The notes under the pieces were generated by a model. That model was not told where the DNA came from, ran no database searches, and saw nothing but the letters and a program-made list of their open reading frames with translations. Both the position numbers and the translations under genes were made by a program. Below, piece by piece: positions 55,801 through 64,000 of a DNA stretch of 64,000 nt (positions within the stretch are counted from its first letter, which is position 1; the number at the start of each line of letters is the position of its first letter). The stretch is taken from NCBI GenBank assembly GCA_963714125.1, contig OY970234.1, positions 3,100,001 to 3,164,000 on the forward strand, written 5' to 3'. The DNA is from CAWCAW01 sp963714125 (GTDB lineage Bacteria > Actinomycetota > Acidimicrobiia > Acidimicrobiales > UBA8190).

Positions 55801-58800
55801 GCGGAGGTCGATCTTTACCTGAACGGCACGGAGATCGACTCCTTCGTAGGCAACCAGGTGAACGCGCCGAGCGACAGCCTGATCACCATCAACACGCCGG
55901 ATTTGGCCGGCTATTCGACGACGACACTGGGAGACGGTGGAGCCGGCCTCGTGCTGGACGTTGAGGTCGTCATCCACAATGGGCAGGACCAGCAATTGAC
56001 GTCTTCGGTCACACCGTCCGACCAGTTCTGGGCGGAGGCCCCGGCCACGACGGGGACCATCGACTTGGTCAATTCCAGTGCCCCCGACGGCCCCATACTG
56101 GGCGGTGACCCTCTCTACGTCAACGGGACCGGGTTCTTCATCCCCAACGGCGACCACCTCACAGTCTCGTTTGTGCTGAACGGGCAGATCGTCGCCAAGG
56201 ATGACACCCTCGATTCCCCGAGCGATGTCGTCGTGGGCTCCTCCCTCACGCTCAACAGCCCAGACCTGGCTTCGCTCATCGCCAAGGTCAATCCGCAAGG
56301 CGAGCTGCCGCTCGACGTCCTGGTCACGGTGACCAACCCGAATTGTTCCGAGAACTGCAGCGCCACGAGCGCGATCACGACGGCCGTCTTCACCGAAGAC
56401 GCACCACTTGTCACGTCGATTGGCGACGAGCAGAACAACGGGACGAATTCAGGATCCATTGTGGGCGGGGACACGCTCCAGATCAACGGTCAGGGCTTTG
56501 CCATCCCGTCCGGCGGGAGCGGGTCCGTCCAGTTCTACGTGGGTTCGACGATCGTCAAGACCGTCCCGATTACGTCGAGCAACGTCGTCAGCGCCGACGA
56601 GATCGACATCACCGCACCGAACCTGACCTCCCTCGAGGGCGACGTGCCGGCCGGCCAGTCCGGCTTGGTCACGGACGTGGTGGTGAACCTGCAGGATGCG
56701 CAGGGCAACTCTGCCGACACCTCGCCAGGAACGGCCGGTGACACGTTCACCTTCAACATGCCAGCCATCACGTCGGTGACCGACGAACAGACGAACAATA
56801 CGAGTTCGGGCTCGATCATGGGCGGTGACACCCTCGACATCAACGGCGCGGGGTTCACCTTCCCCAACGGTGGGACCGCCGACGTGCAATTCGACGTGGC
56901 CGGATCTCCGATCAAGACAGTCGCCCTGACCCAGGCCAATTTCATCAGCCAGAGCGACATTCAGGTCACGTCGCCCAACCTCGTCACGGTGCTCCCGCCG
57001 GGCCAGGCCAGCCTGGCTACCGATGTGGTCCTGCAGCTCATGCCCTCTGACGGTGCCGAGTTCGACACGACCACTGGCGCACCCGGTGACGGGTTCACGT
57101 TTACGGCACCCCAGATCACCTCCGTCACCGACGAGGACACCGACGATTCGAGCCAGGGCATGATCCTGGGTGGCGACACCCTCGACGTCAACGGCACTGG
57201 GATGAACTTCCCGACGGGCGGATCGGCGGACGTCGAGTTTTGGGTCGGAGGGTCTGCGGTGAAAACCATCGACCTGAGCCAGAGCAACTTCCTCAGCTCG
57301 ACCGACGTCGAGTTCACGTCGCCGAACCTCGTGACGTTGCTGCCTGCGGGCCAGACCAGCCTGGTCACCGATGTTGTGCTGAGCTTCTTTCCGCCGACGG
57401 AGGGGAACGGCTACCTCACACAAGCCGGCACGCCGGGCGACACCTTCACATTCACCGCGCCCGTGCTCACGTCGGTGACCGACGCTGACAACGGCGACCA
57501 GACCACGGGCACGATTCTCGGCGGCGACACCCTCGACCTCAACGGGACCGGGCTCTACTTCCCCAACGGTGGCAACGTCAACGCCGAATTCTCCCAAGGC
57601 GGCGGGACGGTCAAGACCATCATGTTGAGTGCGTCGGACTTCCAGAGCGACACCGACATCGAGATCACCTCACCCGACCTGCTCAATATCTTGCCTCAGG
57701 GCCAGAGCAGCCTGGCCACCACAGTGAACCTGACCTTCTTCCCCGCCAGCGCCGGTAGCGGCTATTCCACCGAGAACACCAGTACGGCACCGACCTTCAC
57801 TTTCTCCGCGCCCACGCTCACCTCGGTGACCGACGAGATTACCGACACCAACAGCGGGCCCATCACCGGTGGCGACACCCTTGATCTCAACGGGACCGGG
57901 CTCTACTTCCCTGACGGAGGCAGCGTCAACGCCGAGTTCTTGGTGGGCGGCTCGACGGTCAAGACCATCGCGCTAAGCCAGTCCGACTTCGACGACAACG
58001 GTACGGACATTGAGATCGCCGCCCCCCAACTGATCGACATCTTGCCCCAAGGCCAGAACAGCTTGGCCACAACGGTCAACCTCACCTTCTTCCCCCCCAC
58101 CGCGGGCAACGGCTACTCCACCGAGAACGGAGGAGCCGCACCTGCTTTCACCTTTACCGGTCCCACCGTAAGTGCGGTCACCGACGAGTCGACCAACACC
58201 AACACCGGACCCATCACCGGCGGCAACGTCCTCGACATCCAAGGCAGCGGCTTCAACATTCCCGACAACGGCACCGGGGCGGTGCTCTTCTACCAGGCCG
58301 GCAACCCGGCGCCGGTCAAGACGGTCCAATTCACCGCCGACGACATCATCGATTCCACCGAACTTGAGATCGACGAGCCCAACTTCGCCGCCCTGGTGAG
58401 CAGCATCCCCTCGGGTCAAGGCTTCTTGGCTTTGACCGTCGTCGTCGATCTGACCGACTCCGCGCTGAACCAGGTATACAGCGCACCGTCGGCCACCGAT
58501 GCCAACGACTACAACGCCCAGATCCCGCTCGTAAGTGCCGTCACCGACGAGTCGACCAACACCAACACCGGACCCATCACCGGCGGCAACGTCCTCGACA
58601 TCCAAGGCAGCGGCTTCAACATTCCCGACAACGGCACCGGGGCGGTGCTCTTCTACCAGGCCGGCAACCCCGCGCCGGTCAAGACGGTCCAATTCACCGC
58701 CGACGACATCATCGATTCCACCGAGCTCGAGATCGACGAGCCCAACTTCTCCGCCCTGGTGAGCAGCATCCCCTCGGGTCAAGGCTTCTTGGCCATGACC

Positions 58801-61800
58801 GTCGTCGTCGATCTGACGGACTCCGCGCTGAACCAGGTATACAGCGCACCGTCGGCCACCGATGCCAACGACTACAACGCCCAGATCCCGCTCGTAAGTG
58901 CGGTCACCGACGAGTCGACCAACACCAACACCGGACCCATCACCGGCGGCAACGTCCTCGACATCCAAGGCAGCGGCTTCAACATTCCCGACAACGGCAC
59001 CGGGGCGGTGCTCTTCTACCAGGCCGGCAACCCGGCGCCGGTCAAGACGGTCCAATTCACCGCCGACGACATCATCGATTCCACCGAACTTGAGATCGAC
59101 GAGCCCAACTTCGCCGCCCTGGTGAGCAGCATCCCCTCGGGTCAAGGCTTCTTGGCTTTGACCGTCGTCGTCGATCTGACCGACTCCGCGCTGAACCAGG
59201 TATACAGCGCACCGTCGGCCACCGATGCCAACGACTACAACGCCCAGATCCCGCTCGTAAGTGCGGTCACCGACGAGTCGACCAACACCAACACCGGACC
59301 CATCACCGGCGGCAACGTCCTCGACATCCAAGGCAGCGGCTTCAACATTCCCGACAACGGCACCGGGGCGGTGCTCTTCTACCAGGCCGGCAACCCGGCG
59401 CCGGTCAAGACGGTCCAATTCACCGCCGACGACATCATCGATTCCACCGAACTTGAGATCGACGAGCCCAACTTCGCCGCCCTGGTGAGCAGCATCCCCT
59501 CGGGTCAAGGCTTCTTGGCTTTGACCGTCGTCGTCGATCTGACCGACTCCGCGCTGAACCAGGTATACAGCGCACCGTCGGCCACCGATGCCAACGACTA
59601 CAACGCCCAGATCCCGGAGGTGGACTCACTCACCGACCAATTCACCGAGACCAATGAGGGTCCGATCTCGGGCGGAGACACCCTCGACATTCAGGGCGAC
59701 GGATTTGTTATGCCTGACGGCGGTTCGGCCGACGTCCTCTTCTACGAGCAGGGCAACGCCAACCCCGTGGCCACGGTCGACCTGCAGTCGAACCAGATCA
59801 AGAGCGATAGCGAGATCCAACTGACCGAGCCCAACCTGTCGGCCTTGGCCAGCCAGATCCCTACCGGGCAAGACTCGCTCGATCTGCAGGTGGTGGTGGA
59901 GCTCACCGACTCTGACGGCAACCAGGTCGACAGCGTTCCTTCAGAGGACGGGGCCAACGTCTACGAGGTCGGTGCCCTCCGGATCACGTCCGACGACAGC
60001 ACCAGCTTCACCGTCGGCCAAGACGGCTCGTTCGATGTGACTGCGGTCAGCGCGACGCAGGCCACCCTGTCTGAGTCCGGTGACCTGCCCGACGGTGTGA
60101 CCTTTGCCGACAGCGGCAGCGACTCGGCCACCTTGGAGGGTACGCCGGGCCCCGGAACCGGTGGCTCGTACGACATCACCATCACGGCCTCAAACGGCAT
60201 GGAGCCCGACGCTACGCAGAGCTTCACGCTCGTGGTCGACGAGCCGCCAACCGTACTGTCGGGCGACGACACGACCTTTACGGTCGGCCAAGACGGCAGT
60301 TACACAGTGACCACCGACCCGGGCTACAACGGTCCCGACACCAAGGTCGACATTTCCGAGTCGGGTGATCTCCCCGGCGGGGTCACCCTGCAGGACAATG
60401 GGGACGGCACCGCCTCTCTGGCCGGCACGCCGGCGGCCGGGAGCGGCGGCATCTACCTCATCACCCTCACCGCATCCAACGGGGTAGATCCCGACGCCAC
60501 CCAGGAGTTCACCTTGGAGGTCGATGAGCCTCCGACGATCACTTCGAGCGACAGCGCCACGTTGACGGTGGGGCAATCGGGCACCTTCACCATCACCACC
60601 ACGCCGGGCTACACCGATGCCGATGTCGATGCCGCGCCGGTTGTCATCTCCGCCTCGACGGACCTCCCCGACGGCGTCACCTTCAACGACAACCAGGACG
60701 GGACAGCCACGATTACCGGGACGCCCGCCCAAGGCACCGGTGGTGCGTACGACCTGACGATCACCGCATCCAACGGCATCGCACCCGACGCCACCCAGGA
60801 CTTCACCCTCAATATCGACGAAGCCCCCACGATCACCTCGGGCGACAACGCAACGTTCACAGCCGGCCAGGACGGCAACTTTGTCGTGACCACCGGCGAC
60901 GACGACTTCAACGCCAGCGCGAACAATCCGGCCGCGGACACGGTTGTGGAGAATGGCGACCTGCCGGATGGGGTCACCTTCTCCGACGACGGGCAGACGG
61001 CGAGCTTCAGCGGGACTCCCGATGCCGGTACGGGAGGCATCTATGACGTCACCCTCACCGCATCTAACGGGATCGCACCCGACGCCACCCAGGATCTCAC
61101 GCTCGAGGTCGACGAGCCTCCCACCATCACCTCGGGCGACACCGCCGCCTTTTCGGTGGGCAAGTCCGGCTCCTTCGACGTGACGACAACACCGGGCTAC
61201 AACGGGGACTCGACCAGCGTGCAACTCTCCGCGCCGGCCCAGGCCCTGCCCTCCGGCTTGACGTTCACCGACGGTGGCGACGGTACGGCGACCATCGGCG
61301 GCACCCCGGCTGCGGGCACGGCCGGCGTCTACGACGTGACGATCACCGCGTCCAACGGCGTCGGCCCCGATGCCACCCAGGAGGTGATACTCACCGTGGG
61401 CGACGTTCCCGGCGTGGCGCAGAGTGTGTCGGCCACAGCCGGAGTCGACTCGGCCACAGTGACCTGGTCGCCGCCCTTGTCGAACGGCGGGTCCACGATT
61501 CTCTCGTACACCGCCACGGCAACCCCCGGCGGCAACAGCACCACCGTCGGAGGGTCATCGACCCAGGCCAGTGTCACCGGGCTCACCGCCGGTACCGAAT
61601 ACACCTTCACGGTGATCGCCACCAACGGTGTGGGACCGGGGAACGCATCGGCGGCGTCCAACAGCGTGCTGGCCGTCTCCACGGCGCTGCAGAACGAAAC
61701 GAGCGCCACGAGCAACTCCGGCGGCGGCACCGCCAGTCCCTCACTGGTGTCGGGCGCCGCCGGCACCTCGCTCACCGCGAGCGCGACCGGCGACGGAACG

Positions 61801-63996
61801 CTCAACGTGGGCAACTACGCCAGCGACCCCGTGCCCGCGTTGACCGACGGGTCCGCCTACTACGACATCAGCGAGACTCCCGGGTCCGCGTTCACCTCGG
61901 CGACCGTGCAGCTCTGCGGCGTTGTTTCGGACTCCTCGGTGGACTGGTGGAACCCCACCACGCAAACATGGATGGCGGTCTCGGGGCAGGGGGCACCGAG
62001 CGGGAACCCTCTCTGCATCAGCTTCACCGTGAACGGAAGCACGACGCCGCTGGTGACCCAGCTCACCGGCACCGTGTTCGGTGTCGTGACGCCACCTGCC
62101 GTCGCACCCGCCTCGGTAGGGGTCAGCGGTCCGACCGCTGTCAACGCCGGCACGAGCTATTCGGCCACGACGTCGGCACCGGGAGCAGTGCCGGCCGCCA
62201 CCTTCACGCTGGTGACAGGGTCACCGTCTTGGCTGAGCGTCAACGGCACCTCCGGCCTCGTCAGCGGCACGGTGCCCACCGGCATCGCGACCTTCTCGTA
62301 TCAAGTGACAGCAACGAACACCGCCGGCCATGCCACCAGCGCCGTCCAGACGGTGACGGTCGACTCGGCGCCGACCTCGGTCTCGGTCACGGGCCCGAGC
62401 TCGGTCAATGCCGGGGCGACGTACAACGCCACGGCGGCGGCGACCGGGGGCAACCCGACCGCGACCTACGCCCTGGTTGCGGGTGCACCGTCGTGGCTAG
62501 GCATCAACGCCTCCACCGGGGCCATAAGCGGCACAGTTCCGAGTGGCATAACCACGTTCTCCTATGCCGTCACCGCCACGAACACCGTCGGCTTCGTGAC
62601 GAGCGCTACCCAGTCGGTCTCCGTGACCACCACCGGCAACACCAAACCCAAGTTCACCTCGGCCACCACCGCCACAGCCACCGTCGGTACGCCTTTCTCC
62701 TTCACTGCCACGGCGAGCGGATCGCCGACACCGACTCTCACTGAGTCCGGCACGTTGCCCTCCGGTCTCGGTTGGAGCGCCAGCGCCGGCGGCAGCGTCA
62801 CGCTCTCGGGCACGCCGGCGGCGGGTACGAATGGCACCTTCAAGCTCTCCCTCGTGGCAACCAATACGGCGGGCAGCGCCACCCAGACCCTGACACTGAC
62901 CGTCGACCAGGCCCCCGCCATCACCTCGGTGGCCACCGCCACGGCCACGGCGGGCAAGTCGTTCACCTTCAAGGTGACGAGCACGGGCTTCCCCGCCGCC
63001 ACACTCAGCGAGTTGGGCAACCTGCCGTCGGGACTCACCTTTACGGCGAAATCTGGGGGTTCGGCGACGATCGCTGGTACCCCGGCCGCCGGCAGCGCGG
63101 GGACCTACGACTTCACCATCACGGCGTCCAACGGGGTGGGTACCGCTGCTAGTCAGAGCTTCATTCTCGTGGTCGACCGGGCTCCTGCCTTCACCTCGGC
63201 CACCACCGCCACGGCCACTGCCGGGTCGCTCTTCACCTTCATGGCCACGGCGAGCGGATCACCGACACCGACTCTCACCGAGTCCGGCACGTTACCTTCC
63301 GGTCTCGTTTGGAGCGCCAGCGCCGGCGCCGGCGGCAGCGTCACGCTCTCGGGCACGCCGGCCGCTAACACCAGTGGCACCTACAAGCTGTCTCTCGTCG
63401 CCACCAACGCGGCGGGCAGCACCAACCAAACCCTGACACTGACCGTCGACCAGGCTCCTGCCATCACGTCGGGCGCCACTGCTACAGCCACGGCGGGCAA
63501 GTCGTTCACCTTCAAGGTGACGAGCACGGGCTTCCCCGCCGCCACACTCAGCGAGTTGGGCAACCTGCCGTCGGGACTCACCTTCACGGCCAAGTCCGGA
63601 GGGGCAGCGACGATCGCTGGTACCCCGGCCGCGGGCAGCGCGGGGACCTACGCCTTCACCATCACGGCGTCCAACGGGGTGGGTACCGCCGCCACCCAGA
63701 GTTTCATTCTCGTGGTCAACCGGGTTCCGGCTTTCACCTCGGCCACCACCGCCACAGCCACGGCGGGCAAGTCGTTCACCTTCCAAGTGACGAGCACGGG
63801 CTCCCCCGCCGTCACGATCAGCGAGTCAGGCAAGCTGCCGAGCGGTCTGACCTTCACCGCGAACGCCAACGGCGCCGCCTCCATTACGGGCACCCCGGCC
63901 GCGGGGACAGAGGGCACATATCGCTTGACGCTCACGGCGTCCAATGGGGTGGGGACACCGGTGACCCAGAGCTTCGTACTGACCGTCAAGTCCTGA
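52858..63996 (+). CDS. Giant secreted IPT/TIG and Ig-like repeat protein
   Basis: 3712 residues, complete within the window; GTG start with GGAGG 4 bases upstream. A signal peptide ends near TSASA (about 43). Residues 45-315 form a beta-rich region with GDIVGTG/GEVAGSV phrases like HAF repeats. About 18 IPT/TIG-like modules run from 320 to 2370: the first five have the SPxxGxxxGG opening and later ones VTDExTxxxxGPIxGGDxLDxxGxGF. Five Ig-like modules (2376-2849), one Fn3 (2850-2942), an unassigned region with WWNPTTQTW (about 2950-3080) and seven more Ig-like modules follow. No LPxTG, membrane anchor or enzyme motif is seen at the C-terminus. Probably an adhesin or matrix protein. Confidence 0.88.
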   Translation: MTSRRWRSKARAATRALAGALCGLSAMSAAIISGETSASAQPDTSGAVAQLYSITELAGTGNVNFDWSEISPSGTWAIGWSSVGSSEVQINGDTTSSPYGAFPSGFTASDAVVGDSAGDTFDGAVNDSGEVAGSVEQSDGKQPAVVEDGKLDVLDAGSIAAGASGSFYSITAGGTAIGQIGWTDAQGNGHTAVVASSGGSLQVLCQSPAACNVGDYDASMGVPILLPANTGIPSDTTSCSPYRAAAENQAGTIAGYSATDCGADLWSASSGLVILDNVMGNQQWTMVRAQGIANNGDIVGTGYNARNIPALFLAVPWVEPQISSIDPASGSYLGSTPFTITGEGFEVTPGATQISFGDDGPAADVTCSSSSTCTGLTPGLSNSAQTQVTVSTAVGDSNSVNYQFINAPEVSGISPDAGPITGNEAIDIQGGAFTGATEVDFHFDGQDAVVPVAEGDVADDNDIDITTPDISNMMDPGQTSVVADVTVTTPVGTSPIRPSDGFTFGSPSVTEVSPSAGVITGGNVVTVSGSGFSQDMIVYVDDQNGDDQYGTVVSVSADGTSAQVQMPDFSAFLNGATGVTTDVIVQTNGGVSPTVPEDQYIYAPAVVTMVSPNSGFITGGQTVTITGFGFTGSTAVQFVDGACDGDGKSVSVPAAAFASSSDTQIVLTTPDLTPDLTYVNTATNSCPSNGLPTDVEVVTPLGNTPAAASDQYLQQIPEVTSVTPGAGPAGGGYPVQIDGSGFTGGGFNDVNTVTFTDACGDFYQSPNVVVNNDSTITATVPNGAPDFQNCGEGQTKVPVDVTVSLPDSNDGDQPVNSLVQPSDQFAYNGTPAIASLTDQTTQMSSGPILAQDPWAISGANLTGVTQLALSLPSSPGTALTTVAVTPSDDNDISLTAPNMQAFENDVTPGSNGLLVDVTAQLPDPSNPGGFISSNPLPFTFTIPTVTGINDVSSQDGNKGSILGGEVLDIQGSGFTVPSGGYAEVDLYLNGTEIDSFVGNQVNAPSDSLITINTPDLAGYSTTTLGDGGAGLVLDVEVVIHNGQDQQLTSSVTPSDQFWAEAPATTGTIDLVNSSAPDGPILGGDPLYVNGTGFFIPNGDHLTVSFVLNGQIVAKDDTLDSPSDVVVGSSLTLNSPDLASLIAKVNPQGELPLDVLVTVTNPNCSENCSATSAITTAVFTEDAPLVTSIGDEQNNGTNSGSIVGGDTLQINGQGFAIPSGGSGSVQFYVGSTIVKTVPITSSNVVSADEIDITAPNLTSLEGDVPAGQSGLVTDVVVNLQDAQGNSADTSPGTAGDTFTFNMPAITSVTDEQTNNTSSGSIMGGDTLDINGAGFTFPNGGTADVQFDVAGSPIKTVALTQANFISQSDIQVTSPNLVTVLPPGQASLATDVVLQLMPSDGAEFDTTTGAPGDGFTFTAPQITSVTDEDTDDSSQGMILGGDTLDVNGTGMNFPTGGSADVEFWVGGSAVKTIDLSQSNFLSSTDVEFTSPNLVTLLPAGQTSLVTDVVLSFFPPTEGNGYLTQAGTPGDTFTFTAPVLTSVTDADNGDQTTGTILGGDTLDLNGTGLYFPNGGNVNAEFSQGGGTVKTIMLSASDFQSDTDIEITSPDLLNILPQGQSSLATTVNLTFFPASAGSGYSTENTSTAPTFTFSAPTLTSVTDEITDTNSGPITGGDTLDLNGTGLYFPDGGSVNAEFLVGGSTVKTIALSQSDFDDNGTDIEIAAPQLIDILPQGQNSLATTVNLTFFPPTAGNGYSTENGGAAPAFTFTGPTVSAVTDESTNTNTGPITGGNVLDIQGSGFNIPDNGTGAVLFYQAGNPAPVKTVQFTADDIIDSTELEIDEPNFAALVSSIPSGQGFLALTVVVDLTDSALNQVYSAPSATDANDYNAQIPLVSAVTDESTNTNTGPITGGNVLDIQGSGFNIPDNGTGAVLFYQAGNPAPVKTVQFTADDIIDSTELEIDEPNFSALVSSIPSGQGFLAMTVVVDLTDSALNQVYSAPSATDANDYNAQIPLVSAVTDESTNTNTGPITGGNVLDIQGSGFNIPDNGTGAVLFYQAGNPAPVKTVQFTADDIIDSTELEIDEPNFAALVSSIPSGQGFLALTVVVDLTDSALNQVYSAPSATDANDYNAQIPLVSAVTDESTNTNTGPITGGNVLDIQGSGFNIPDNGTGAVLFYQAGNPAPVKTVQFTADDIIDSTELEIDEPNFAALVSSIPSGQGFLALTVVVDLTDSALNQVYSAPSATDANDYNAQIPEVDSLTDQFTETNEGPISGGDTLDIQGDGFVMPDGGSADVLFYEQGNANPVATVDLQSNQIKSDSEIQLTEPNLSALASQIPTGQDSLDLQVVVELTDSDGNQVDSVPSEDGANVYEVGALRITSDDSTSFTVGQDGSFDVTAVSATQATLSESGDLPDGVTFADSGSDSATLEGTPGPGTGGSYDITITASNGMEPDATQSFTLVVDEPPTVLSGDDTTFTVGQDGSYTVTTDPGYNGPDTKVDISESGDLPGGVTLQDNGDGTASLAGTPAAGSGGIYLITLTASNGVDPDATQEFTLEVDEPPTITSSDSATLTVGQSGTFTITTTPGYTDADVDAAPVVISASTDLPDGVTFNDNQDGTATITGTPAQGTGGAYDLTITASNGIAPDATQDFTLNIDEAPTITSGDNATFTAGQDGNFVVTTGDDDFNASANNPAADTVVENGDLPDGVTFSDDGQTASFSGTPDAGTGGIYDVTLTASNGIAPDATQDLTLEVDEPPTITSGDTAAFSVGKSGSFDVTTTPGYNGDSTSVQLSAPAQALPSGLTFTDGGDGTATIGGTPAAGTAGVYDVTITASNGVGPDATQEVILTVGDVPGVAQSVSATAGVDSATVTWSPPLSNGGSTILSYTATATPGGNSTTVGGSSTQASVTGLTAGTEYTFTVIATNGVGPGNASAASNSVLAVSTALQNETSATSNSGGGTASPSLVSGAAGTSLTASATGDGTLNVGNYASDPVPALTDGSAYYDISETPGSAFTSATVQLCGVVSDSSVDWWNPTTQTWMAVSGQGAPSGNPLCISFTVNGSTTPLVTQLTGTVFGVVTPPAVAPASVGVSGPTAVNAGTSYSATTSAPGAVPAATFTLVTGSPSWLSVNGTSGLVSGTVPTGIATFSYQVTATNTAGHATSAVQTVTVDSAPTSVSVTGPSSVNAGATYNATAAATGGNPTATYALVAGAPSWLGINASTGAISGTVPSGITTFSYAVTATNTVGFVTSATQSVSVTTTGNTKPKFTSATTATATVGTPFSFTATASGSPTPTLTESGTLPSGLGWSASAGGSVTLSGTPAAGTNGTFKLSLVATNTAGSATQTLTLTVDQAPAITSVATATATAGKSFTFKVTSTGFPAATLSELGNLPSGLTFTAKSGGSATIAGTPAAGSAGTYDFTITASNGVGTAASQSFILVVDRAPAFTSATTATATAGSLFTFMATASGSPTPTLTESGTLPSGLVWSASAGAGGSVTLSGTPAANTSGTYKLSLVATNAAGSTNQTLTLTVDQAPAITSGATATATAGKSFTFKVTSTGFPAATLSELGNLPSGLTFTAKSGGAATIAGTPAAGSAGTYAFTITASNGVGTAATQSFILVVNRVPAFTSATTATATAGKSFTFQVTSTGSPAVTISESGKLPSGLTFTANANGAASITGTPAAGTEGTYRLTLTASNGVGTPVTQSFVLTVKS
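58168..59619 (+). repeat. Four tandem 363-bp repeats inside the giant gene
   Basis: Units begin at 58168, 58531, 58894 and 59257, each 363 bases (121 residues). By reading, copies 1, 3 and 4 look identical. Copy 2 differs from them at about eight bases, giving Ala-to-Ser and Leu-to-Met changes among others. A fifth, diverged unit starts at 59620. Each unit is one IPT/TIG-like module. Confidence 0.93.
62644..63993 (+). repeat. Alternating Ig-like module repeats (543-bp super-period)
   Basis: Modules of about 90 residues alternate between two types: A at 62644-62910 and 63181-63453, B at 62911-63180 and 63454-63723, then a final B-like unit 63724-63993. The two B modules are nearly identical in DNA, 543 bases apart. 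A modules contain SGSPTPTLTESGTLPSGL and B modules STGFPAATLSELGNLPSGL. Confidence 0.82.
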
Positions 63997-64000
63997 GTGG

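Noticed and set aside
57973..59508. A 511-residue open frame on the minus strand across the repeats
   Set aside because: It is a mirror of the tandem 363-bp repeats and of GC-rich codon use; the product is repetitive with no family motif, while the plus strand encodes clear IPT/TIG modules.
58168..59619. Regular near-identical repeats as a possible CRISPR array
   Set aside because: The units are 363 bases with no short-repeat/unique-spacer pattern, and they lie in frame inside a coding sequence.

Overview
The window reads as chromosomal DNA of a high-GC Gram-positive bacterium. The inference is an Acidimicrobiia-like actinobacterium. It rests on high G+C with strong G/C third positions, GTG and TTG starts, 4-base stop/start overlaps, an 11-bp-unit PHO box of the actinobacterial PhoP type, a sortase with its substrate, and several secreted repeat proteins rich in Gly-Tyr-Trp or Cys/Trp motifs. 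I could run no database search, so family names come from motif recognition. No rRNA, tRNA, CRISPR array, complete insertion sequence or phage gene was seen.

Layout. 1-5.3 kb: the end of an unidentified gene, a Gfo/Idh/MocA dehydrogenase and a large cyclase-ATPase-TPR signalling protein. 5.4-9.7 kb: the high-affinity phosphate transporter pstSCAB behind a five-unit PHO box, followed by a secreted six-repeat protein. 10.9-13.5 kb: divergent phytanoyl-CoA-dioxygenase-like and cytochrome P450 genes. 13.5-21.5 kb (minus strand): a tight five-gene run, Baeyer-Villiger monooxygenase, two-domain SDR, amidohydrolase, a second cyclase-ATPase regulator and a double-hotdog thioesterase. It looks like a catabolic operon for a cyclic ketone or lactone with its own regulator. 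21.6-27.7 kb (plus): DinB-AraC, then VOC, UvrA-like ATPase and MMPL exporter joined by TTGA overlaps, which suggests a drug-protection module.

27.7-38.9 kb: a lipoprotein, a frameshifted DinB gene, two paralogous secreted seven-repeat proteins (probable beta-propellers), VOC, cupin-redoxin-nitronate monooxygenase, FtsH, a SnoaL-like protein and a second P450. 39.1-43.7 kb (minus): a leaderless GntR regulator, an ABC exporter and a membrane-anchored rhamnosidase-like glycosidase. 43.9-52.4 kb is more accessory: a P-loop kinase, a PPOX-fold protein, an Fn3/Calx-beta secreted protein, a methyltransferase, DUF3237 with an SDR lacking its catalytic Tyr, an ice-binding-domain surface protein with its own sortase, a scar joining truncated histidine kinase and MacB-like permease genes, and another DinB gene. 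52.9-64.0 kb is one 11.1-kb gene for a 3712-residue secreted protein of about 18 IPT/TIG-like modules, one Fn3 and about 12 Ig-like modules, with a recent 363-bp internal amplification.

The most notable points are the repeat dynamics of the giant protein, the ice-binding/sortase pair, the VOC-UvrA-MMPL operon, the catabolic operon with a regulator that seems to need a non-AUG start, and the number of predicted secreted beta-rich proteins.
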